The notes below the pieces were generated by a model. It searched no databases. It saw only the letters and a program-made list of their open reading frames with translations, and had not been told where the DNA came from. From Pezicula radicicola (taxonomy: Eukaryota; Ascomycota; Leotiomycetes; Helotiales; Dermateaceae), in the NCBI GenBank assembly GCA_003008705.1, contig PDUO01000044.1:2004-66003 (forward strand): a stretch of DNA of 64,000 bases, written 5' to 3'. Below are positions 44,515 through 55,540 of the stretch, piece by piece; position 1 is the stretch's first letter, and each line of letters begins with the position of its first letter. The translations under genes and the position numbers were made by a program.

Positions 44515-45426
44515 TCAATTCCCACCACACAACCTCCTCAATTCCGCCTCAACCCTCCCCACAGCCCCCTCAATCCTCTCCCTCTCGCCCATCGTACACT
44601 TCCTCAACACAAACCCAGCAACAACATCCGGTTCCCTACTAACAGGTCTCCCAATACCAACACCTACCCTCCACCATTGTCCCTGTACTTGTTCTTTTAT
44701 AGATTTCAACCCATTATGACCCTTAGCACTAGCATCCCCCTTCTTAACCTTAACCTGTCCAAGCGGTAACTCAAGTTCATCGTGTATAACCACCAATTTC
44801 CTCATAAACTCAGCTGGTGTATCTCGATTAAATTGGGTCCATGCTTTTGAGACTGCGGGACCCGAGATGTTCATTAGGGTTGGTGATTGCCATAATGTAT
44901 AATTTTGGTGATCTGGGTTGAAAGAGGTTGAGAGGAGACCGTTTGCGTGAGCGCGGGATTTTTGGAATGGTGGGAAGGAGAGGGTTGTGGAGAGCGTGTT
45001 AAGGAGGATGTGGCCTGCGCTGTGCAGGGTGTTTGTGTAGGGGGCCGGATTTCCGATACTGCAGACGAGGAGTCTTGTCTGAGAAGCCATTGCTGTATCG
45101 ATTCCAAGTGGGAGCGGGCGTGAGAGGACTTCTTGGGAGGGCGAGAGGGAGGGCGTATAGAAGGGAATTTTGGTTATTGAGAAGCCATTTCTTGGATTCG
45201 AAGACGGAGATGGAGATTCGGTCGATGAATTAGTTGCGCTACTAGTATTAGGATTCGTATCCTGTGACGTTTTCCTTTTTTCTTTCTGAAGTTTAGATTT
45301 CGAATGTTTTTGTTTTTGTTTTCTACCTCGGGGCGAGATGTCCCAGGATTCTTCTGAAGATTCACCAGATTCGCGCACCAGGTTCGGGCTCAGGAGTTCT
45401 TCGCTTAGGGTTCGTTGTGGCGTCAT
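44515..45426 (-). CDS. pth1: Peptidyl-tRNA hydrolase, bacterial Pth type
   Basis: Single-exon frame; the first ATG gives 303 residues. The catalytic domain is residues 113-303. Its signature elements are SIGNPAPYTNTLHSAGH (conserved Asn and the catalytic His), LMNISGPAV (conserved Asn), VVIHDELELPLGQVKVK (catalytic Asp) and GHNGLKSI (conserved Asn). It cleaves the ester bond of peptidyl-tRNAs dropped by ribosomes, most likely in mitochondria. The first 112 residues are a low-complexity Ser/Lys/Glu-rich extension not found in bacterial enzymes. An in-frame ATG at codon 113 (45088-45090) would give an enzyme of the standard 191 residues. Start choice is therefore uncertain. A SITKIPFYTPSL segment before Met113 has the amphipathic character of a targeting region. 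Confidence 0.92.
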   Translation of the reverse strand: MTPQRTLSEELLSPNLVRESGESSEESWDISPRGRKQKQKHSKSKLQKEKRKTSQDTNPNTSSATNSSTESPSPSSNPRNGFSITKIPFYTPSLSPSQEVLSRPLPLGIDTAMASQTRLLVCSIGNPAPYTNTLHSAGHILLNTLSTTLSFPPFQKSRAHANGLLSTSFNPDHQNYTLWQSPTLMNISGPAVSKAWTQFNRDTPAEFMRKLVVIHDELELPLGQVKVKKGDASAKGHNGLKSIKEQVQGQWWRVGVGIGRPVSREPDVVAGFVLRKCTMGERERIEGAVGRVEAELRRLCGGN

Positions 45427-45891
45427 GGTCTCGGCTTCGGGTGCTATTTCTGACAGGGCTGAGAAAGGGAATAAGACGACTTCGAACTTCAAAATTTGGG
45501 GAATGGGGCAGAGGCGAAAGGTGAAATCGTTAGGTTTTTGAATGCAATTGTGTACGAGGAATGGAGGCTTTTGGTGGCCTCTCTTTTCTCTTTATTCTCG
45601 TAGCTTGCAAGTCACAACGGTGCTATGTCAGTCACAGAATAGTTTTGATTCTAAGCCTCAAGAGTCTACGCCACCTTCGGCCTGTGACTCTTCCCGCAAG
45701 CACAAACTATCTACTCCCTAAGTCACGCATAAGCTCAAGAAAGTTCAAGGCCATTGCAGGTACCAAAGTACCCAGCTCTGCGGTAGTATGACTTTCAATA
45801 TATTAACAACTCTTCTTTGCAAACCTTTGCAGAGTAAAGACGCCAAACTCCACAACCATGTAAAATCATCCACTCGTCAAGTCGCACGTCC
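45427..45891. other. Intergenic, no supported gene
   Basis: Five-prime flank of peptidyl-tRNA hydrolase and 3' flank of the Rvs161-type gene. No gene seen. Confidence 0.5.
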
Positions 45892-47007
45892 TTAAACAGT
45901 GCCACTAATGCTCAACTCCCGAATCTCCTGTAGAACCTGCTCAACTCTGCTATCCAAATGACCCTGCGCATACTGCTCTCTTGTATCGGCATCCAAATAC
46001 TGCTGTACCTGCGCCATTCGGGAATATGCCTCTGCACAGAATCGCAACTGAATCTTGACTAAAGCTTCAAAGCTGGGATCGAGGTAGGGAACACGGAGAT
46101 CGATGAGCTGGGGAAGTTCGGTAAAGAGTTGCTCGTTCAGTTGCTCGTATGCAGCCTTGGCCATCTCGGTTTCCTTTTCGGCGCGGGGGAGCTTGGTGAC
46201 ATCCTTGTCGGGCTTTTCAACCAGCTTCTTGACTTTGGCGCGCATTGCGTCGTAATCAAGGAGCTTGTGGTTGCGCTTCTTGATGCCTGTAATTGTTAGC
46301 TTGAGAGTGAGCTCGCATAGAATGCAACGGTCACATACATTCGTTGATATCGGGGAAGTAGGCGCAGAAGCGGGAGATCGGCTCGAGAACAGTTGTGCTG
46401 TAGTTTATTAGAATATCTTCTGCTTGTGCTGCGTGTATCTCGTACCGGTATGGACCATCAAGAGCCTTGATAGTCTCGGCATCCAGATCCTCCACTGCTT
46501 GCTTGTAACTCCGACTGACTCCATCCTTCGCACCGGCATCGCCATAGAAAGCATCAATGGTCTCTGCAATTCGCATTTGGGAAGCCGTCATAGCTACTCC
46601 AGTGTCAGCCTCGTTCCAACCCCTCTCTCAAGATCTACCTACCTCGCAATGAGTCGAGATATCCCTTGGCCTCCTTCTGCAATCGCATCGAAGCTGCCTC
46701 CATGGTGCGGTATCGTCTGTGGTTTGATCAGTGAAGGTGCTTTGCTTGTGGTGTGTCTTTGTGTCGGTACCTCTCCTCAACTTCATAGTCGCGGTCGTTC
46801 GTCTTCTCGACATGGCCTATTCTGCTTTAGCGCGCAAATTTTTATACTAATCCATCTCCTCTCCGTGCGTACCCGTCTTCATCATAACCTGGGTCGTCGC
46901 CCGGTTGACATTCTTCTTGAAGCCTGTGATTTAGGAATTTACGTCAGCGCATGCCCCTCGTCTTTCCTTCGTCCCCCGGGTAGTGCATCCGTACCAGCCC
47001 ACGACAT
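45892..47007 (-). CDS. rvs161: Rvs161/Hob3-type N-BAR protein
   Basis: Seven exons on the minus strand: 47007-46995, 46923-46873, 46816-46771, 46716-46643, 46593-46446, 46397-46339 and 46286-45892. All junctions keep phase, giving 261 residues, nearly the same length as yeast Rvs161. The first exon has only 13 nt (MSWA plus one base). The protein is a pure BAR domain: amphipathic start MSWAGFKKNVNRATTQVMMK, then KEAKGYLDSLRAMTASQMRI, AETIDAFYG, FCAYFPDINECIKKRNHKLL and LDYDAMRAKVKKL. It normally pairs with an Rvs167-type SH3-containing partner to bend membrane in endocytosis and to organise actin and polarity. It is transcribed away from alb1. Confidence 0.93.
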
Positions 47008-47296
47008 AATTGCGGTAGTATTACTGTAAAGATCGTGTTTGTGATTAGGCGGAGAGTAGACACGCTCGAGGCGTTGTGTGAGAAGAAAGTGTTGGCAATT
47101 GTTGCTGTCGCTGTTGGAAGAGGTAGCAAGCAAAAAGGTGACGATGGACTTTGTGGCGGTGCATATGGTCCGTGCGTCATTAATTCCCCGCCAAAAAAAT
47201 GCATTTCTCAAAGACCGAAGATATTCACAACCTCAGTGATCAACTAACTGATCATACAAATACCAGTCAATCCATTCACCTCAACACCATTTCAAA
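47008..47296. promoter_or_regulatory. Bidirectional promoter, rvs161-type gene and alb1
   Basis: Only 289 nt separate two divergent start codons, so both genes must be driven from this segment. No clear TATA box. Confidence 0.6.
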
Positions 47297-47691
47297 ATGC
47301 CTTCCCGTGGCAATCCCAATGTACCCAACAAGCAACGCAAAATTGCTTCCCGCAAGAAGGTCCAGAAAAGCAATGCACAAAATAAAGTAACCAAAAACCC
47401 ACGAGGAACGGCACCAAGCTCGGTTTTATTTCCAACTGGAGGCAAGGGGGCACCTCTCTCAGGGAAGAAGGCGAGGAAGGTAGAGAAGGCAAAGAATCAT
47501 GCGAGGAGGCGAGCATTGGAGAAAGCTATGGAGGAAGCTGGAGAGGTGGAGATGACTGGTATGGAAATTTAGGTTGATGGAGCATAGCAGTGGCTAATGG
47601 TTCCGGAACAGATGCGCCTAAGACTACCGAATCAAAGAAGGCCAAAGCGAAAGGAGAGGAGGAGAAGATGGAGATTGATACCATTGCATGA
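47297..47691 (+). CDS. alb1: Ribosome biogenesis protein Alb1
   Basis: Exons 47297-47558 and 47612-47691 give 113 residues; the 53-nt intron has a GTATGG donor and a CTAAT branch region. The protein is very basic and small: MPSRGNPNVPNKQRKIASRK at the start, a GTAPSSVLFPTGGKGAPLSGKK centre, then KKARKVEKAKNHARRRALEK, the conserved helical core, and an acidic/lysine tail. In yeast Alb1 binds Arx1 on pre-60S subunits during nuclear export. Length and motif order fit fungal members. Confidence 0.85.
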
Positions 47692-48255
47692 GTACGATCC
47701 GTGGTCTGAGAGTTTGGTTTCGCGGCATACATGGCACTGGCGTTCTGGCGAATGTGGGAAAATCCTTCGATTGCATATGGGCCGGGGTGTTCAAGGATTC
47801 CCAGAGAGAATCGATGGTACAATATCTCCAGACGGTCTAGTCAGAAGGGTTTTCAGTCTCCGAGTTACATTGAGTTCGTAACTTACTAAGTTACTGAGCT
47901 ACCGCGGTCCTGGGGATCAAACCGATTTATATTTTGAAGACAAGGAAACTACTGCGAGTCTATTAAACAACATGTAGACACCTGAAAATGCTACGATGCC
48001 CATCCAACTCACTCTCATGTTAGACTCCAGATGCAGCAAAAGGCTTCCCACTCTCCAGCAAATGCTCAAAACTCCGACATTTTACACCATGTACGCCTCG
48101 CTATGCTGCGACAAACTCCAAGCCATATGAGGACCATTACTCCATTTTCATGCATCAATCTTGCCAACCAACGACAAACTCCCGCTCCCGTAATGCTCTA
48201 GGCAAATGCTTTTTTTCGGCCGTAAAAGTCGTCAAATTGGTACGTCGAATCCAAA
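47692..48255. other. Convergent 3' flanks, no gene
   Basis: Sequence between alb1 and the MFS gene ends. Short frames without motifs. Confidence 0.5.
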
Positions 48256-50042
48256 TTAAATCCAGCCGAGCTTCTTCGAAACAAAAACCAAACTTCCAAC
48301 AGCGTGTGCAACTCCTGTGAAAATGATCAAATTGCTGTACTGCGAATCAAAGCCCTGTGTTGGGTTGGTAGCAGGCGGTGTAGCAGCCAGCAAACGCTCA
48401 CTGATGGGGCCCGAAAAGATAGCACCTATTCCTCGACCAGCTGAGAGGAGTCCAACCAATAGTCCGTTGTCGGTTCGAGGATCAGTCTTTCGGAGTTCCT
48501 TCACAATGCCTGGGTATGTACTTGTAAAGCCACCAGCGAAAAGACCATAGAAAAGGCTGAAAACACACAATTGCTGTACCGATTCTCCAAACCCCCAAAG
48601 GAGGAAAACTGATAGTGCGGCACCCACCATGCTTGTCGTGATGACCTTCGAAATGTCCCTATCCTCAGTCATTGTGCCAATGATTACAGAACTACAAGTT
48701 CCACCAACATTCAGCAAAGCAACGAGCAGAGTTCCTGTCTTTTCTGGATGTCCAAGAGATATTGCAAAGTTGGGAAGGTAGATTCCAGGAAGGAAGTAGC
48801 CGAAACTTTGCATGATATTTGCAAGCATGAGGATCCAGAATGTGGAGGTCTTGGCGAATGTGAAGGAATATGTTTTATGTGCTGAGGACATGTGTGCTGG
48901 TATGCGTGGCTTAAGAGTGAACATCAACGGTTTAGAGCACACTGCAAGAACCACGGCCCAAACACGCAAGGTTACCGCAGGACCATATCGGTTTAGGAGC
49001 CAGTTCATGAGGAATGGGATGATGAGTCCTGCAGCTCCTGAGCCTGCCTGCAGTAAGGTTAGTACACCGAGTATTGTGTGGTAACTTGCTATCATATGAG
49101 AATACGTACCCAGACAACACCAAACGCAGATGACTTCTTCTTAACGAACCAATCATCCAAGTACATGAGACTGGCATAGTACATAATCGAACCACCACTG
49201 CCATAGACTACGCCTTGGGTGAGGACGAGTTGCCAGACCTTAGTTGCAAAGGAAGCTGCTAGCAAAGCCAGAGACATGATGGGCAAGCCAGCGATGGTGG
49301 AGAATCTTGCAAAAGCAGGCCATTTGTTGTAGAGTGGAAATGTGATTGCACCAGCAAGGTACATCACACCCTAAAGGCGTCAGTAAGCGAATACGATGAG
49401 GTTGCGGTTTACTTACTGTTGCAGTGGTACCGATTTCAGCAATGATAGACTTGTCCTTGTTAAATGGTGGATGGGTGCTGTAGTACTCCTGAAAGACACC
49501 ATACGAGAAAGGGAAACCTGCGGAATGACATTAGTCTGATGTCCCCCAATGACTCCTTCATAGCCAGAATGGAAGGGACAAAGAAGTTGCTTGCGAGAAG
49601 TATGCTCCACAGCCTGTCACTCAAGTGAATATTTGGAGAATAAAAGTCAACACTTACCCCAAACAAGGCCCTCGACCATGCATGCAGAAATCAAGTATGC
49701 ATTGGCATGTAGTCCTCCATCAGGTCTTGGGTACAGCGATGCAGCATAGCTCGTACTTCTTCTCCTACCATTCTGTGCCTCGAGGTCTCCCTCTCCGGCG
49801 GCGCCATCTCCCTGCGTTCGAGTCAAGTCATCAGTACTCTCATTTGCGCTGGGTGTGCCCTCTGGGAACAGACGTCTGATAGTGTTCAAGGTCCAGTCCC
49901 TAGCGGCGTCCTGTTGACGAACAAAGTCCGAGTTGTAATTGACGATGGGTTTCAATTCAATGCCATTGTCACCCCCTGCTGGTGTTTCCATGCTCTGGCT
50001 TTGAGGATCTCTCGAAGGATCAAGGGAATTCTTGGGTTCCAT
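48256..50042 (-). CDS. MFS transporter, monocarboxylate (MCT/Mch) type
   Basis: Proposed exons on the minus strand are 50042-49658, 49517-49417, 49370-49110 and 49047-48256, giving 512 residues in frame. The first intron is long (140 nt) for this window. A disordered N-terminal tail of about 110 residues (IELKPIVNYNSDF, GDLEAQNGRRRS) precedes the membrane part. That part starts at LISACMVEGLVWGFPFSYGV, with the motif FGVFQEYY-like typical of fungal monocarboxylate-porter homologues. Twelve membrane helices fit the hydrophobicity: YLAGAITFPLYNKWPAFARF, GVVYGSGGSIMYYASLMYLD, KKKSSAFGVVWAGSGAAGLI and LVGLLSAGRGIGAIFSGPIS. It probably moves a carboxylate or related metabolite; the substrate is unknown. 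Confidence 0.9.
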
Positions 50043-50634
50043 GAAGCAAGAAGGAAGGAAGGAAACAAGCAAGGCCAAAAGAGAAGGAAGGTAGAGGTGT
50101 GTGTTTGTTGAACAAACGGGCGTGGTTGGAGAAAGAAAAGTCACGGGCGCGGCAGCTAAAGGGGGGACTAGAAATTGGCAGCGTTGTTAGCCGAGAAGAA
50201 AGTCTCCTCCTCTGGGCCAATCAACTTGCGGCACTCAGTCAGAGACTCCACTCTCACGTTGCATCGATGCGCCGACGACATCATTTACCCCTCGCCCGTC
50301 CCCTCTCGCCCCTTGTCTCTGCTTGTAGTAGGTAGGCCTATCTCAACCCTCACACGACTCATCACACAACGAGGATGGAATGGCAAAGGTTTCTTTCTTC
50401 CTTTACCTGCCTTTTGTTATGGATGAGAGCATTATACTACCTGCCTTGCTTTATCTGAAAGGTTTTAAGTGTCTTGATCTTCCCGACATGAGGCCAATTC
50501 GAAAACTATCTTTGTCACCAGTAATCACGGAACCTTCCTATAGTAAAGTAGTCTCCATATGGAACTTCTTTATGCTATAGCCATTGAGGTCAATCGCTGT
50601 CCCAGCGGATACAAAACTGTCTACCTTCGTTGAT
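50043..50634. other. Intergenic, no supported gene
   Basis: Upstream of the MFS gene and downstream of the unknown 358-residue gene. Overlapping short frames only. Confidence 0.5.
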
Positions 50635-51815
50635 TCAAACCATATTCATATCGTAGTTGAGCGCTGTGCAAATTTCTTCAAGGCTGTTCAATGTCAGTAT
50701 AGTTAACGTCCTCTGCATAAGGGTTCTCACTTCAGTCCATCGCCAACCACACCCTTGATGATCAATGGTATGGAGAACGGGATCCAACAATTGTCATCAT
50801 TCGGCGTTTCAACAATGTCTTTAACCTCTGCGAACCTGTCTCGCAAGTATGGTATTGAGTGCACGCGAGCCTCACAGAGCAGGCCATACTGCGATACAGG
50901 GCGCCCAGCTGAACACAAATATGTTAACTATGCATCTCTATTGGTTTGGGCGACGAGAGACATACAGAGGAGGAAGAACTCAGTTGCTTGCCAATTCCAT
51001 CCCTTGGTGCACATGCAGGCTATGACTCGATTTGCCCACAGTGCTCCTCGTCGAAGCCGGTAGAGGTTCGCGGGCCCTGAACTAGAAATGCATATCCGCA
51101 TCAAGTCGTTGATGGTGTCGACTGGCAATTGTTTGTGTTCCAGGAGTGCACAGAGGGATGCGAGTATCAGCTCCCGAAAAATCCGGATTTGCATTCCAAA
51201 CACAGTGCTGGTGTCGGTGTCTTTAGTGTCCAGTGCATATTGCCGAGCTGAATTGATCAGTTTGTTAGTACAAGCAGCATGTTCTTCACTTGCTTCTGAA
51301 AGACCGTGGCAGCAGTCATCATCGATGGGCTTGTCATTCTTCAAGCCAAGGAGCAGCGATAGAGCATGGGCGTTTTGATCAGTAGTCTCGAGTCCAATGC
51401 CCCTCCTCTTATCTAACCAGCTATGTTGTTCCTCCCAACCATCCAACATCTGGTCAATAATTCTCCTCCACCGTGGTACCTGTTTGGCAGAGCTGTGGCG
51501 GATTCTCCTAGTTGCATTTGGTCTTCGATGTCTGGAATTGTGACTCGTCGAAATGTCGACGCTACAGAGGTGGGATTGAGGGTGAGGTAATGGTGTTGCA
51601 GTTGTATGTGTTATCCCGGGATCTACGACGGGTTCGGGTCCAACATATGGTCCATCACTCGTTGATACTTCAAAGGACGTTGAAATGTTGCAGTACTCGT
51701 GGTGCTTTTCAAGGAATTCCACCTTGGCCTCGAGGTAGGCAATGTAGTTAAGAAGTTCACTAGTTTGCACACCTTCGTATTGTGCAGAGGCAAGAATTTG
51801 GCTAGCACTGGTCAT
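50635..51815 (-). CDS. Hypothetical protein, 358 residues
   Basis: Exons on the minus strand are 51815-50966, 50908-50731 and 50683-50635. Both introns (57 and 47 nt) have GTATGT/GTGAGA donors and preserve frame, which supports the model; without the second splice the frame would stop at 50727. Residues about 20-40 (SELLNYIAYLEAKVEFLEKH) look like a short coiled coil similar to the dimerisation helix of fungal regulators, but no DNA-binding motif precedes it. The middle is Ser/Thr/His-rich. The C-terminal two-thirds is helical (TNKLINSARQYALDTKDTD, FGMQIRIFRELILASLCALL, LYRLRRGALWANRVIACMCT). I do not recognise a domain. It could be a cytoplasmic regulator; function unknown. Confidence 0.75.
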
Positions 51816-51980
51816 CTTTCTTATTTCTTGGGACCTTTCAAGAGAAGGAAGAGGTAAGAGGAGCGGTGTCAGAAGTGATTCTGTGCATTACAAATCAACG
51901 TTCCTCGTCAGCTGACCCCATTATCACGCAAAAACGGCAAATCCCTCTTTCTAACGATGTACCTTTTATACTTCATTCAA

Positions 51981-53574
<1,594 letters not shown>

Positions 53575-53643
53575 TTAGTTGTTCTTGTTATTACAAATCT
53601 GAAATATTGGAATGTGTGGTGCGTGGTGGAGCTATGTAATGCG

Positions 53644-53700
53644 TTGTGTGGTTGAATGGTGTGTGGTGTGTGGTTGTGTGGTTGTATGGTTGTGTGGTTG
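53644..53700 (+). repeat. GTGTGGTT-type microsatellite
   Basis: Imperfect units of tgtgtggt/tgtatggt repeat through this stretch, about 220-280 nt upstream of the Old Yellow Enzyme start codon on its coding strand. On the other strand the run is ACACC-rich. Confidence 0.85.
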
Positions 53701-54252
53701 CCAAGACTTCTACTTGTATCTTTCTCGCTTAGGAAAAGGGGTAGGCACTGAGGCACTCCTTGTATGGCGCTTTAAAGACTTGACGGTGAAGAGAAGAAGC
53801 ACACTTACTTTCGATAAACTAATCTATAGAAACTAAGCAATGTTCTGTAGAATAGTAGTCAATGCCACGTGACTATATATAAGAGGATAATAGTTAAGTG
53901 GCATAGTAAATGATTTATGGTGGTTTGAGTAACTAGCTTGATTTGAGTAACCAGCTTTACGAAAGCTAAGTAACTTCTTTAACCAAGTATATCGCTCAGA
54001 TTCTATTCTACTGATTATTATGAACGCCTTTGACGTGTTTTAGGTTACCTGTTATGTCTATACTAATTAAAATTTTGTTTTGAACTGGCCTTCGCACCAT
54101 TGGCTCCGTCGTACACTACAGCACTAGCCCGGTCTATAAGCGCATTTTTCGAACCAAAGCCACACAAAATCACAACCTATCTAAACACCACTTCCTATTC
54201 TTTTAACATTCAGCCCTCATACCTTCATTAATCAACATCCAAATATCCAACT
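53701..54252. promoter_or_regulatory. Divergent upstream region of OYE and the 173-residue gene
   Basis: Non-coding DNA between two divergent start codons (53421 minus, 54253 plus). No motif I can name with confidence. Confidence 0.4.
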
Positions 54253-54774
54253 ATGGCTACCACCGAAGAACCAACACAGATCGCCACAAGCTCAACCACG
54301 ATAACAGTAAAGGAAATCCAAAGTAATATCTCCCTCTGGTACAAACTCCACGTCTTCATCTACGACCTCCGAAATTATCGCGAAGTCGCCTCTGCTCAAA
54401 AACGTCTCGATACTATAGTCGATGCATCATACATCGGCCTCCCATACTTCACACCAGCAGAAGTACATCTACTAAAATCCACCATCGTCGACGACAACAA
54501 AACATTAGAGACAGTTATCGAAGAAACGTTAAATGAACGTTTAGAACGAAGGATCAAGAAACGGGTTGAAAGTGATGATTTTCGCGTTTGTGCAGCGCAT
54601 GACCTTGCTCCTATCTTCGAAAAAGCCTTCGACATAAAGCCAAAGGAACTAGCCAAGAATAAGGAATTCCTTGCTCTTCTCGACAAATCTGGACTTAACT
54701 TGAAGGACGGGGAGAAATGGGATGGTCTACCAAAGAAGTCTTTTCAGAAAAAGAAAAACAAAAAGAAGCATTAA
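54253..54774 (+). CDS. Hypothetical protein, 173 residues, lysine-rich C-terminus
   Basis: Single-exon frame with C-ending codon preference typical of expressed fungal genes. The protein is mostly helical: KEIQSNISLWYKLHVFIYDL, REVASAQKRLDTIVDASYIG, LPYFTPAEVHLLKSTIV, EETLNERLERRIKKRVES. It ends in a lysine-rich tail (SFQKKKNKKKH) that could be a nuclear or nucleolar signal. No signal peptide or membrane helix. I do not recognise the family; the coding signal is good, function unknown. Confidence 0.7.
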   Translation: MATTEEPTQIATSSTTITVKEIQSNISLWYKLHVFIYDLRNYREVASAQKRLDTIVDASYIGLPYFTPAEVHLLKSTIVDDNKTLETVIEETLNERLERRIKKRVESDDFRVCAAHDLAPIFEKAFDIKPKELAKNKEFLALLDKSGLNLKDGEKWDGLPKKSFQKKKNKKKH

Positions 54775-55540
54775 CTGAGTCTGTCGATGCCGAATTAAAG
54801 GTGAGAAGATGATCTCATAGCGAAGTTGAGAACATATTAAGCTGACGCATTCACTGCAGTACCTGTCTGGCCATGAATAACTACGAGTGCTTCGCCAAGT
54901 TCCCGCTTTACACCTATTCCTCAAACAACACTACATCAATCCTGCTGAGCACTTCATTGTGCGTAGTATGCGCAGCAACTCCCTCGAGTGGTGACTCTGC
55001 ATATACTAGGCCTATACTTTTCGAGCCAACGAGTTCTTCGATACTCTCCGATAACATATTATCCTCAGATCATGTGTCTCAAGTAAGATCTATCAATACT
55101 TCGCTCCCACTTCTAATCTAATGCTCTTCCAGGCTAAAACAACAAATCATTCCTCGCGGCGATGAATATCGGCCAGTATTTGATCATCCTAGCACTTCGA
55201 GGACTCCGATTATTGCTTCGTGGTTAGTAAGTGATGGGAGGGAATTGGGACGGTTGATTCATAGGTTCTTAAGCGATGTTTTTAGATCTGCAGATAGTAG
55301 GTCCGTCTTGTTTAGAGGCTAAACTAATAATGGGAAATGAACTTTAAGATATAAATAGTCAAGAGATCATAACCTTAGTGGAAAATGCATCTAATTAAAA
55401 AAAAGAATTCGTCAATGTGTTAAGGTGAAATTATGTAATTTACGACTGAGATCTACAGATTAAACTGCAAGACAGTAATCGAATAAGCTCTGCTCATGTA
55501 ATTAGTAATGTATCGTAATGAATAAATAAAAGACGAAAGC
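54775..55540. other. Intergenic, no supported gene
   Basis: Three-prime flanks of two convergent genes. A frame at 54873-55121 has a start codon but no motif or conserved feature. Confidence 0.45.

Noticed and set aside
54873..55121. 82-codon plus-strand frame after the 173-residue gene
   Set aside because: Ser/Thr-rich without family similarity; lies in 3' flanking DNA.
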